A stretch of 64,000 nucleotides of DNA from Antilocapra americana. Taxonomy: Eukaryota; Chordata; Mammalia; Artiodactyla; Antilocapridae. The stretch lies in the NCBI GenBank assembly GCA_007570785.1, contig ML662442.1:60722180-60786179 (forward strand). Direction: 5' to 3'. The position numbers and the translations under genes were made by a program. Below the pieces are notes generated by a model, which ran no database searches, was not told the DNA's origin, and saw only the letters and a list, made by a program, of their open reading frames with translations. Positions within the stretch are counted from its first letter, which is position 1; each line of letters starts with the position of its first letter. Positions 48,851-60,049 of this stretch are shown here, in pieces.

Positions 48851-50183
48851 CTGTAAAATATTAAAAAAAGAATGAATAATTATATGCATTAACATAAATT
48901 GAAAATATATACAATAAAAAAAATACAATATGACACAATAGATACATGATTTAAAACATATATTTTAAAACCTATAGTAAGAAATGTATTTTTTGACGGA
49001 AACTTTTTCACTAAATAATCAGTAGTGTGAGATGAAATAACTGGCAATTATTTCTCAATTTAAAATACCTATACTTTCATGTTTATGCCCCAACCATAAT
49101 GCCAAAGAAGCTGAAGTTAACCAATTCTATGAAGACCTATAAGACCTTCTAGAATTAACACCAAAAACAGATGTCCTTTTCATAACAGGGGATTGGAATG
49201 TAAAAATAGGAAGTCAAGAGATACCTGGAGTAACAGGCAAGTTTGGCCTTGAAGTACAAAATGAAGCAGGGCAAAGGCTAACAGAGTTTTGTCAAGAGAA
49301 CACACAGGTCAGAGCAAACACTGTCTTCCAATGACATAAGAGATGACTCCACACATAGACGATGGTCAATACTGAAATCAGATTGATTATATTCTTTGCA
49401 GCCAAAGATGGAGAAGCTCTATGCAGTCAGCAGAAATAAGACTTGGAGCTGACTGTGGCTCCACTGCAAAATTCAGGCTTAAATTGAAGAAAGCAGGGAA
49501 AAACACTACGCCATTCAGATATAACCTAAATCAAAACCCTTATGATTTTACAGTGGAAGTGATAAAGAGATTCAAGGGATCCGATCTGGTACACAGAGTG
49601 CTTGAAAAACTATGGACAGAGGTTTCTAACACTGTACAGCAGGTATTGATCAAAATCACCCCAAAGAAAAAGAAATGCAAGAAGGCAAACTGGTTGTGTA
49701 AGGAGGCTTTACAAAGAGCTGACGAAAGAAGAGAAGCCAAAACCAAAGGAAAAAGGAAAGATATACCCACCTGAATGCAGAGTTCCAGAGAATAGTAAGG
49801 AGAGAAAAGAAAGCCTTCTTAAGTGAATGATGCAAAGAAAAGAGGTAAACAACAGAATGGAAAAGAACAGAAATCTGTTCACGAAAACTGGAGATATCAA
49901 GGGAACATTTCATTCAAGAATGGGCACTATAAAATGACAGAAATGGCAAGGACCTAAGAGAAACAGAAGAGATTAAGAAGAGGTGGTAAAAAAAAACACA
50001 GAAGAATGATACAAAAAATATTTCAGTGACCCAAATAACGACCATGGTGTGGTCACTCACCTAGAGCCACACATCCTGGAGTGCGAAGTCAAGGGGGCCT
50101 TATGAAGCATTACTCCAACAAAACTAGTGGAGGTGATGGAATTCGAGCTGAGCTATTTCAAATCCTAAAAGATGATGCTGTTC

Positions 50184-50423
50184 AAGTCAGCTCAATAGAG
50201 AAGGGCATTGAAGCATGTTAATTTTCATATGTCTAATCAATCGCCAGCCCAGGATTGATGCTCGGGGCTGGTGCAGGGAGATTTCCCGGGGAGGGAGGGA
50301 AGAGGGAGGGGAGTTCCGGAGGGGAAGCATATGTAAACCCATGGTGATATCATGACAATGTATGGCAAAAACAATTAAAAAAACAAAAAAAACAGAGAAA
50401 AAAAAAATAAAGTCAGCTCAATA
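50184..50423 (+). mobile_element. L1 3'-end insertion with 14-bp target duplication
   Basis: Duplication aagtcagctcaata at 50184-50197 and 50410-50423. The insert of 212 bp is the bovine L1 3' UTR (ccagcccaggattgatgctc, polypurine tract, catatgtaaacccatggtga) with an A-rich tail. Confidence 0.94.
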
Positions 50424-51171
50424 CATCAGCCTCTTGATGAAAGTGAAAGAGGGGAGTGAAAAAGTTGGCTTAAGGCTCAACATTCAGAAAACTAACATCA
50501 TGGCATCCGGTCCCATCACTTCATGGCAGATAGAAGGGGAAACAGAGGAAAACAGTGGCTGACTTTATTTTTCTGGGCTCCAAAATCACTGCAGATGGGG
50601 ACTGCAGCCATGAAATTAAAAGACGCTTACTCCTTGGAAGGAAAGTTATGACCAACCTAGACAGCATATTAAAAAGCAGAGACATTACTTTGCCAACAAA
50701 GGTCCGTATAGTCAAGATTATCGTTTTTCCAGTGGTCATGTATGGATGTGAGAGTAGGACTATAAAGAAAGCTGAGCACCGAAAAATTGATGTTTTTGAA
50801 TTGTAGTGTTGGAGAAGACTCTCGAGAGTCCCTTGGACTGCAAGGAGATCCAACCAGTCCATCCTAAAGGAGATCAGTCCTGGGTGTTCATTGGTAGGAC
50901 TGATGTTGAAGCTGAAACTCCAATACTGTGGCCACCTGATGCAAAGAGCTGACTCATTTGAAAAGACTATGATGCTGGGAAAGACTGAGGTCAATAGGAG
51001 AAGGGGACGACAGAGGATGAGATGGCTGGAAGGCATCACCAACTCGATGGCCATGAGTTTGGGTGGACTCAGGGAGTTCGTGATGGACAGGGAGGCCTGG
51101 CATACTGCAGTTCATGGGGTTGCAAAGAGTTGGACACGACTGAGCGACTGAACTGAACTGAATACATCAGC
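50420..51171 (+). mobile_element. BovB 3' fragment inserted into the older BovB
   Basis: Duplication aatacatcagc at 50420-50430 and 51161-51171. The insert begins ctcttgatgaaagtgaaaga and ends ctgaactgaactg, so it is a 5'-truncated BovB of about 730 bp. Its sense frame reads ITADGDCSHEIKRRLLLGRK. Confidence 0.94.
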
Positions 51172-53119
51172 AAATTTGGAATACTCAGCCGTGGCCACAA
51201 GACTGGAAAAAGTCAGTTTTCATTCCAATACCAAAGAAAGGCAATGCCAAACAATGTTCAAACAACAATAAAAGTGCGCTCATTTCATATACTAGCAAGG
51301 TAATGCTCAAGATCCTTCAAGCTGGGCTTTAGCAGTATGTGAACCAAGAAATTCCTGATGTACAAGCTGAATTCAGAAAAGGCAGAAGAATCAGAGATCA
51401 AAATTGCCAACATCCATTAGAGAAAGCAAGGGCTTTCCAGAAAAGCATCTACTTCTTGTCATTGACTATGTTAAAGCCTTTGACTGTGTGGATCACAACA
51501 AACTGGAAAATTCTTAAACAGACGGGAATACTAGACTAACTTACCTGTCTCCTGAGAAATCTGTATGCAGGTCAAGAAGTCAAGAGGCAATAGTTAGAAC
51601 TGGACATGGCAAATAGACGGGTTCAAAAACTGGGAAAGGAATATGTCAAGTCTGAATACTGTCACCCTGCTTATTTAGCTTATATGCAGAATACCATGCA
51701 AAATGCCAAGTTGGATGAATCACAAACTGGAATCAAGATTTCTGGCAGTAATATCAATAGCCTCAGACATGCAGATGATACTACTCTAATGGCAGAAATC
51801 AAGGAGGAACTAAAGAGCCTCTTGATAAGGGTGAAAAAGGAGAGTGAAGAAAGCTGGCTTAAAATTCAACATTAACAAAATGAATCTGGTCTCACCACTT
51901 CATGGCAAATAGAAGGGGAAAAAGTGGAAGATTGTATTTTCTTGGTCTCCAAAATCACTACAGATGGTGACTGCAACCATGAAATTAAAAGACATTTGTT
52001 CCTTGGAAGGAAAGCTATCATAAACCTAGACAGTGTAGTACAAAGCAGAGATATTACTTTGCTGATAAAGGTCTGTACAGTCAAAGCTATGGTTTTTCCA
52101 ATAGTTATCTTTAGATGTGAGAGCTGGACAATAAAAACGGCTGAACGCCAAGGAATTGATGCTTTTGAGCTGTGGTGCTGGAGAAGAATCTTGAGAGTCC
52201 GTTGGACTGCAAGGAGATCAAACAAGTCAATCCTAAAGGAAATCAACTCTGAGTATTCAATAGAAGGACTGATGGTACAAGTCGACTCCTTGAAAAAGAC
52301 CCTGATGTTGGGAAAGATTGAGGGCATGAGGAGAAGGGGTGACAGAGGATAAGATGGATGGATGGCATCATCAACTCAATGACCATGAATTTGAGCCAAC
52401 TCTGGGAGATGGTGAAGGACAGGGAAGCCTGACTTGCTCTGCTCCATGGGGCTGCAAGGAGTCAGACACAGCTTAGTAAATGAACACTATTTCATGTATA
52501 CCAGCAAATACATGGACATATACTACAGGTATACCAACTTGGATTAAAAACAAACCACCTCCTTGACAAGGCACTTTCTATAAAGGTTACACATCTAAAA
52601 TGCCTTGTATCAGAGCAATAACACAACATGTTTTCTGAAGGGAAATGACAAAATCTACTTGCTTATTACCTTGACTCTTCCCTGTCACAAATATTAACCC
52701 ATGAAATTAACTCACCAAGGATGCTCAACAGTCAATAATAAAAATTTAAGGAAAAGCTACATCATCTGTTTTGTAAAACTTCTGATCAAATTGATTCAGT
52801 TTTTGTTCTTATTACCTGTATACAGGCCCCCAGTGTGAATCTTACAAGAGACACCCCGAGGCCCTTAACTTAAAATTGTGTATAAAATAACTTAACAGAT
52901 ATAACAAGTATAGCAGGATGCTACTGTTACAGACTCACCTTGTGGGGAAAGGTGGTAAGAGAAAAACAACAAATAACACACATAACTCTAGGGCATGTGA
53001 ATTATCATTAACAAAATTATACATGGATTGCTTAATTTACTAAGACAGTGCAATACATTTCCAAGAATTTTCACTAAAAAACTGATAAAACAAACTAGAC
53101 ATACAAAATAATGCTATTG

Positions 53120-53330
53120 TTATTTGGTTGCTAAGTTATATCTGACTCTTGCAACTCCATGGACTGTAGCCTGCCAGGCTCCTCCTCTGTCCACTGGATT
53201 TCCCAGGCAAGAATACTGGAGTGAGTTGCCATTTCCTTCTCTAGAGTATCTTCCCGACCCAGGGGTTGAACCTGCATCTCCTGCATTAGTAGTAGGATTC
53301 TTGACCACTGAGCCACTAGGAAAGCATATT
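53120..53330 (-). repeat. Bov-A2/Bov-tA SINE
   Basis: ggctaagttatatctgactc-like head, ggactgtagcctgccaggct, to gaccactgagccactaggaa. Confidence 0.9.
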
Positions 53331-53853
53331 ACAGTTGAATAAATTATGGATATTTCATCAATTTCCATCATATGATGGAATACAGACAAAAAATGCCTTT
53401 GTATATTTCATGACATACAAAATTGATCACAGAATATACTGTAGTACTAATACTGTCAGAATAATATGGAAATAGGTATTATATGAATGAAAGTGGATGG
53501 AATAAACCAAATATTAAGATCATACATCTAGGGTTGATGGGACCAACTTTTATCACTTTCTTTTATATTTCCCTATGTTTTCAAGTTTGCTACCATGAAT
53601 ATATATGTCAAAATCAGAAAAAAAGTTTTAAATAGTTCTTTTTTTAAGTTGTGGTGTTTAAAATGGGTTAAACTTCAGTTATGCTAAAAATTCATATTTA
53701 GGGAACAGCTCATTTTTCAACAATGCCTGATAAATGAGGCACTGCAGTTCTTGTGTCAAAAAAGCATGATTAATATAATAAGCAACAAATCAAACTTAGA
53801 GCCATTTTTTTTAATGTGCATATTTTGGTGTAGAACTGTTTAAGCTTTAAAGA

Positions 53854-53923
53854 AAGTAAAATGAAAAAGCATACCTTGGAGAACTAGGAAGTAAAATGAA
53901 AAAGCATACCTTGGAGAACTAGG
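53854..53923. repeat. 35-bp perfect tandem duplication spanning the exon 6 splice donor
   Basis: Copies 53854-53888 and 53889-53923 are identical. Each holds gcataccttggagaactagg, the antisense of CCTAGTTCTCCAAG|GTATGC. The proximal donor is at 53909-53908, the distal one at 53874-53873. Confidence 0.96.
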
Positions 53924-53970
53924 ACCTTCTCTGGCAAGTGTATCTGTCATTTGGCTCTGAGGAAGCATGC
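53910..53970 (-). CDS. CYB5R4: CYB5R4 exon 6, b5-CS linker
   Basis: 61 nt; acceptor TTTGTGAAG ends at 53971, donor CCAAG|GTATGC at 53909. It encodes GMLPQSQMTDTLAREGPSSP and the first two bases of Ser, the flexible linker between the cytochrome b5 and CS domains. The last 14 exon bases and the first 21 intron bases are repeated exactly once more downstream, so an identical donor lies 35 nt further on. Splicing at the proximal site keeps the frame into exon 7 (AG|T TAT GAC). Confidence 0.93.
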
Positions 53971-54009
53971 CTTCACAAAGAAAAATAAAATAGCTACAGT
54001 TCACCTATG

Positions 54010-54760
54010 TAGCATTTTTCTTTTTTTCACCCCATCTCTCCAGTAAACTTCTTATTGAAATATTATAAAAGGAGACAAGTCATAAATATACTACTCAGTG
54101 AATCTTCATCTGTAAAACATACCCCTGTAACCATCACCCTCCCTGTGCCCTTCCATTTACCACCTCTCCCCCAAGATAATCACTAATCTGACTTTTAACA
54201 TCACGATTAGTTTTTGCCTGCATTTGGCCTTTATAAAAAAGTGGAATCATAAAACATGCTCTCTTTTGGTCTGGGTTTTGGGGCAGTTCCACAGACGTTA
54301 CAGTTAATGTCAAATTAGCATGATTAATAGTAAGCAATGAGTCAGGTCTGGAGCTTTCTGAGATGTTATCCATGTTGCTGAATGCATTAGTAGTTTGTTC
54401 TGTTTTACTACTGAGTATTATTACACTGTCTGAATATACCATATACTGGAATCTATTCACTCTACTGTTGATGGATATTTGGGCAGTTTTGACTATTATG
54501 TATAGTGCTGTTATTAATATTCTTGGTCCATGTACACACTCATTCTTAAAGAACATCCTCGACATATGTGGTAGGTATACAGGACATGAATATTTTTAGC
54601 TTTAGTAAATACTGCTAAACAGTTTTCCATAAAGGTCATACCAACTTACAATTTTTACCATAAGGGTATGGATGCCTCGTTGCTCCATTACCTTGCTGAC
54701 ACGTGGTATTCTGTCTTTTTCATTTTAGACTTTTTTGTGGGCGTGTCTCAACATCACATT
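54010..54760 (-). repeat. Old L1 3' part in minus orientation
   Basis: gactattatgtatagtgctg, taaacagttttccataaagg, tgctgacacgtggtattctg are antisense wording of old L1 elements. Confidence 0.6.
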
Positions 54761-55883
54761 TTAAATGGTCACCAAGGCTCTGGTTTTTTAATTGTTTTTG
54801 AAAACTCTGAGAATAGGGAAGAGCTTCAGAGATTCCATAAACATTAACCATTTTTCTTCTACAATAGGAGTGTACTCTTTGTGCAGGAAAAAAAAAAAAT
54901 TAGGCTTTGGCGAGTCTTAGAATTCTCAATTAGAAGTCATGCTAATTTTATAAAGTCAGTGTTGGGAGGCACCTAGGAGACACGGTAGTTTAGAGGTTTT
55001 CAAGATTCTTCTTATCCAGAGAATCTTCTGTTAAAATATGAGCGAATTGATGGACTTAAGTCAATTTTGAAGAGACTGGGTCTCTAGAGGAATGCTGGCT
55101 TCAGTGTTTTAAATGACATTTAAATGATGACACAGAAGGCAGGCAAATGACACCTGTAAATACGCTGACTTAACCATACACACTTATATGAGTCAAATAT
55201 TTGAGGCATGCATATTCATATAAAAGAGGTAACGTGCTGGCCACACCACTGGACAATGTAATAATACCACATTTTTAAGGCCACTGTTAACCAAGATGTT
55301 AAATGCCATGCATCCAAAGGAAAGCAATGTGGTGGGAAAGAAAACACCCAGATAATCAGTAACTAGCCTTTAAGGAAAGGCTGTCTGCCTAGTATCATGA
55401 AAGGGCAAAGTAACAGCTGAAACCCAAGAACAGTCCTTCCTTGAATGCGGTGACCCATCAGACAAGCAGTGTCAGGCGGCACACCACAAGCTGCATACAG
55501 GAGTCTATACGAAGCTAGTTCCTCTACTGGAAAAGAAGAGGTAATTCATCTGGCAATCAAGCTTGTTAGCTGAACTTCTATAACTTTCTTGTCCAAAATA
55601 GGAAGGAAAAAAATGCATTTTAAAACATATATTAGTATTCCAGTTCAGTTAGAGTAGCCCCAGGCAGTTTTGAAAGTCTCACAAAATTTGTGAGAGGGTT
55701 AGGGGTAGTGTCAGTCATGATTCCAAATCATAGTGAATGGCTGAGGAGAGCTGCCAAGCCCAGAGAAGAGGTGATTAATAGGCTACTCAGTATCCGCATA
55801 GACACTGGAGGAGAGCCCTGTGCCTGAAGGAGAGGTGCCCTCAGCCTGGCATCAGACGGGGGAACTCCTAGTCAATGTAAGTA

Positions 55884-56592
55884 TAGTTAGATCTCCTACA
55901 TAAGAACCTTCAAGTCTCAAACTTTCGAAGATGCAAACATGCATTCACATGCCCAATCATGTAAGTCAGTTCACGTGTATGGTGTACATTGTCACATGCA
56001 TGCATCCTCTACAAGTGGTTGTGCTTTCGTGTACTTTATTTACTGTACAGTTCTGTACAGAGTGCATGTGTGCTAAGTTGCTTCAGTTGCGTCCGATTCT
56101 CTGCAACCCCATGGACTATAGCTTTCCAGCCTCCTCTGTCCATGAGATTCTCCAGGCAAGAATACTGGAGTGGGTTGCCATGCCCTCCTCCAAGGGATCT
56201 TCCCCACCAAGGGATTGAACCCGTATCTCTTATGCCTTCTGCATTGGCAGCTGGGTTCTTTGCCACTAGTGCCACCTGGGAAGCCGGGTACAGAGTATAC
56301 TAGTACAGTATCTTTATTTCTAGTCCAGGATACTTGGAAGCAAGTGCAAAAGCAGCAGTGATGCAGCTGGTATTGCTGTACTTTTCAAAGCACTATAAGA
56401 CTAAAAATGTTTATGTTTTGTTTTCTTTATGTATTATTTGTGTGAAAAGTATTATAAACCTGTTATAATACACTACTATATAGCCTATTGTGTTAGTTGG
56501 GTACCTAGGCTAACTTTGTTGAATTTATGAACAAATTGGACTTATGAAGACATTCTTGGAACAGAACTCGTTTGTATATAAGGGACTTACTG
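55884..56592. mobile_element. Tigger-like DNA transposon, non-autonomous
   Basis: Imperfect inverted termini (left tagttagatctcctacataa; right ttgtatataagggacttact, i.e. revcomp agtaagtccc...) flanked by TA at 55882-55883 and 56593-56594. Internal text cctctacaagtggttgtgct and gttgggtacctaggctaact is a well known mammalian TcMar-type element. Split by a Bov-A2 SINE. Confidence 0.75.
56055..56296 (-). repeat. Bov-A2 SINE inserted in the Tigger-like element
   Basis: Target duplication gtacagagt at 56055-56063 and 56288-56296. The insert is a full Bov-A2/tA SINE in minus orientation (gcgtccgattctctgcaacc ... gccacctgggaagcc). Confidence 0.93.
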
Positions 56593-56826
56593 TATTCAAA
56601 CTGAGGACAGATGAACACAAGTTCAGAGATGCCGTAGAAAGGACTATAGAAAGAGTCATGGCTTCAATAAGGGATCTACAGAGTCCTGTCAAATCCTCTA
56701 AGCTTAGGCAATAAGCACATCTTCTGCATAAAAATATCTAAATATCCCAAATAATTCTGTAAGGCAACTTTGTATACAATCATGTGAATGTGATTCAGTT
56801 TTTTACTATAAATGTATACGACTTAC

Positions 56827-56856
56827 CATTTAAGACTTTCTTTTCCTCATGATAGT
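56827..56856 (-). CDS. CYB5R4: CYB5R4 exon 5 (30-nt exon, b5-CS linker)
   Basis: 30 nt only; acceptor CTGTACAG ends at 56857, donor AATG|GTAAGT at 56826. It encodes YHEEKKVLNG with a first codon split with the upstream exon (an Asp codon, G|AC, is expected). It precedes GMLP of exon 6. It is the most upstream exon I can find; the codons before it, including the cytochrome b5 domain, must lie past 64000. Confidence 0.88.
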
Positions 56857-58757
56857 CTGTACAGCAGTTTAGGAAAATAAAAAAGTTAGGTAAGAAAAGT
56901 ATAACATCAGAGAAGATCATTTTATATTATTGACATAAGGATAACAGCCCTCTTCTAGAAGGACTTTCTTCAAGAAAAGCCCTGAGGAGAGAAATAAGGC
57001 TGATAAAGAGATGGCCTATCTTTTAAGTAAGTCATTTCACTCGGAAGACTGCCAAGTCATTTCTGCATATGTTTGTCTCAGAATTCACTGGGCTTTCCCC
57101 GCCTTTTCTGGATTTTTTTCCCCCTAACATCTTGGTGAATTTCTTTAGAAAGTACATAAAGACCCACGTTTTCTTCAGGTCATCATTACCTAAATTAGTC
57201 AAAACGATCCAAAATTTATTAGATTACACTTTATATCAGAAACATACATATTAATCCAAAGAAAGACACCTTACTACCTTTCTCTCTTAACTAGGTGAGC
57301 ACTTAAAATGATTATTCAAATTTAAATGGCCAAGTGCTGAAATATGTTAAGATTTTCACTTGTATTTCAATACAATCAATCATTAGGGTTACAAACCAGA
57401 AAAAGTTTAATAGGTGTTTTCTTTCAGGATGGCAACCAGCTCACAAATCTGTATTATACCTTGACCACCACAAGTTTTATAACCATATGTCAAAATAAAA
57501 CCCTCAGCAAGTTGCCAGAGTTCTATTTAAAGGAAAAAAAAGAAGGCCAAGCTAACACAACATATTCAAGAAGTAAACTGAATTGATAGACATTACTTGT
57601 TAACACGACATCACCTTATTTTGTAGAAAAAGAAACCAAAATATGTACATCAAAACTTTCAAATTTTTTTATATTCCAATTTTCAATCAACCAGCGATCT
57701 CATAAAATTACTACCACTTGCCACTCACATGTCATGAAATAACTATGATTAAGGAGGTCAGATAACCATTCTTTGAATTTATTTTTCCCATTTTACTGAA
57801 ATAAGTTCAGAGCTGAAAGGGATCTAAACAACACACACCAAATTATCATCCATTCTCCTCACTGAAGGTTGAAAATAGAGGTCAGGACTTGAATGAAAAC
57901 CCATGGCTCTTCATCAGTAAAGGTGAGGTTAAACTTTATATCCCCTGAACTGAGCACCATTTTTCTTAATATGCCATTGAGAGAGTTAATACTTTCTCAA
58001 AAGACACAAGACCTAAAGACCATTTAAATTATGTCTCAAGATGAGTTTTGTTTCTCAACCTTAGATAAAAATCTAGTCATTAGTTTGCAAGGGATCACTG
58101 ATGGTCCGGCTTGGCAACTGACCTCCATCCAATTTCAACTGTCTTTGCTACTGTACTTGTGATCATTGGTTTTATCTTAGAACAAACAGCAAACTCACCA
58201 TAACAAAAGTAAATTAAGTTTCTATTTTCAGTGCACAAGATATTTGGCAGTGCGATGAATCTCACTGATCATGTAAAATAATTTGCTTTTATCTAAGAGG
58301 CTCACAGATTTTAAACACTTCTCCCAAGTAATTTGTTTCTAGAGGGAAAAAAAAAATCATCTCCTATGATTACTTCCCATCTGATGTGAATTGATTTGAA
58401 CCTGTCAGATCCTCCTAAATTAACTGCTTTTTTTCTGAGCTTTTTTTCCCTTTAATATAAGAACTACCAGCAAGAAGAGAACACCTAGTTAAATGATCTA
58501 AAAAACCTTTAAAACTCTACAAGTTTAATCTTTGCTATTCTTTTGGAAAACTGAGTCACAGAAATAAGAGAGACTATTCTTTACTATGAAGCATATTCAC
58601 ATCTGAGTCATTTTAGGCACGAGATACTTTCCTTTTTAACAAAAAACATTCTGTCTTGTTAACTAATTCTACTATTTGGCTCCACGGCCAAGAAGATTTG
58701 CATCTTTTTATAACATTGGTTAGAGTGCATTACTCTGATAAGAGCCTCTGCTTTCTA

Positions 58758-58975
58758 GAAAGTGAAAGTCACTCAGTCGTGTCCAACTCTTTGAGAACCC
58801 ACAGACTGTAGCCCGCCAGGCTCCTCTGACCATGGAATTCTGCAGGCAAGAATACTGGAGTGGATTGCCATTTCCTTCTCCAGGAGCTCTTCCCAATCCA
58901 AAGAGCGAACTGACATCTCTTGCAGCTTTGGGATTGGCAGGCAGATTCTTTACCATTGAGTCACCTGGGAAGCCT
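58758..58975 (-). repeat. Bov-A2/Bov-tA SINE
   Basis: agtgaaagtcactcagtcgt to attgagtcacctgggaagcc. Confidence 0.92.
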
Positions 58976-58982
58976 CTAGTGT

Positions 58983-59275
58983 CTCTGCTGCTGCTGCTAA
59001 GTCGCTTCAGTCATGTCCGACTCTGTGCGACCCCATAGATGACAGCCTACCTACCAGGCCCCGCCATCCCTGGGATTCTCCAGGCAAGAACACTGGACTG
59101 GGTTGCTGTTTCCTTCTCCAATGAATGAAAGTGAAAAGTGAAAGTGAAGTTGCTCAGTCGTGTCTGACTCTTAGCGACCCCATGGACTGCAGCCTACCAG
59201 GCTCCTCCATCCATGGGATTTTCCAGGCAAGAGTACTGGAGTTGGGTGCCATTGCCTTTTCTGTCTAGTGTCTCT
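58983..59275 (-). repeat. Bov-A2 SINE dimer
   Basis: Two Bov-A monomers in the same orientation joined by gtgaaaagtgaaagtgaagt, starting with (TGC)n. Each has the core caggcaagaacactgg or caggcaagagtactgg. Confidence 0.9.
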
Positions 59276-59477
59276 AGACACTGTCAAATGCTTGGCAGGG
59301 AGAAAAATCAACCCAAGAACCACTGGTGTATACCAAAGGTAAATAAATTATTCAAAAGAAGATAACTTTAATGAGGTGATCTCTACCTTATAAAAAGAAG
59401 TATCCAGTATTTCTTTCAAGGGTGAACTTTGCCAATTAAATAACTATTATGAGTTAAGGAAGGTATCCTACAAGCTT

Positions 59478-59603
59478 CAGTATCTAAACTTTTTTTTTTT
59501 TATTATTGTTTTTGCCATACATTGTCATGATATCACCATGGGTTTACATATGCTTCCCCTCCGGATCCCCCCTCCCTCCTCCCTCCCCAGTATCTAAACT
59601 TTT
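59478..59603 (-). mobile_element. Ultra-short L1 3'-end insertion with 16-bp target duplication
   Basis: Duplication cagtatctaaacttt plus t/a boundary at 59478-59493 and 59588-59603. The insert is only about 94 bp: A tail, the last part of the bovine L1 3' UTR, cut off at the polypurine tract. Confidence 0.92.
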
Positions 59604-59779
59604 AAACTGAGGTTGTTAGAACAGAATCCCTCTTTCACCTCAAAAGTATTCTCCTGATCTATGGCTGCAAGTACTTTATAGTCAGTAGTTGCTTGAGAAA
59701 ACAGGCATGAAAACTCAAAACATAAAGCATTAATAATAGAAACCATGATAAACCTATGAGAAATTAAGAACAAACACCT

Positions 59780-59985
59780 AGGTGGTGCTAGTGGTAAAGA
59801 ATCTGCCTGCCAATCCAGGAGATAGAAGAGATCTGGGTTCGATCCCTGGGTTGGGAAGATTCCCTGGAGAAGGAAATGGCAACCCACTTCGGTATTCTTG
59901 CTTGAACAATTTCAAGAACAGAGGAGCCTGGCGGGATACAGTTTATGGGTCACAAAGAGTCAGACAGGACTGAGCAAGCACAAGT
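59780..59985 (+). repeat. Bov-tA SINE
   Basis: taggtggtgctagtggtaaa, gggttcgatccctgggttgg, to cagacaggactgagcaagca. Confidence 0.92.
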
Positions 59986-60049
59986 GTGTGCGTGCATACA
60001 CACATATGTACATTTCTGACATGAGCTATGCCATTAGAAAACGTGACTA

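Larger units (their letters stand above)
49078..52487 (+). mobile_element. BovB LINE, 5'-truncated, host of two nested insertions
   Basis: Starts in the endonuclease region (tttatgccccaaccataatg) and runs to the end gcttagtaaatgaac. Interrupted at gcagctcaatacatcagcaaat-like target by an L1 3' end and a second BovB 3' fragment; it resumes at 51172 with aaatttggaatactcagccg. Both halves are broken by stops. Confidence 0.94.
48851..53909 (-). other. CYB5R4: CYB5R4 intron 6
   Basis: Dominated by a BovB LINE (49078-52487) with two insertions inside it, then a Bov-A2 SINE at 53120-53330 and the 35-bp duplication of the exon 6 donor. 52488-53119 and 53331-53853 are unique sequence without a recognised feature. 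Confidence 0.85.
53971..56826 (-). other. CYB5R4: CYB5R4 intron 5
   Basis: Contains an old L1 piece in minus orientation (about 54010-54760) and a Tigger-like DNA transposon. 54760-55880 is unique sequence with nothing recognised. Confidence 0.85.
9910..56856 (-). other. CYB5R4: CYB5R4 gene, 3' portion (12 exons, exons 5-16)
   Basis: Twelve exons on the minus strand join into one open frame of about 383 codons with consistent phases and GT-AG introns. The encoded protein is recognisably cytochrome b5 reductase 4, a flavohemoprotein with an N-terminal cytochrome b5 domain, a central CS domain and a C-terminal FAD/NAD(P)H reductase domain; it moves electrons from NAD(P)H via FAD to heme and is linked to ER redox and fatty-acid metabolism. 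The window holds the end of the b5-CS linker, the CS domain and the full reductase. The HPGG heme motif exons are absent and must lie past 64000. The known protein is about 520 residues, so roughly the last 73 percent is here. Exon numbers assume the 16-exon structure I recall for the human gene. Confidence 0.96.
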
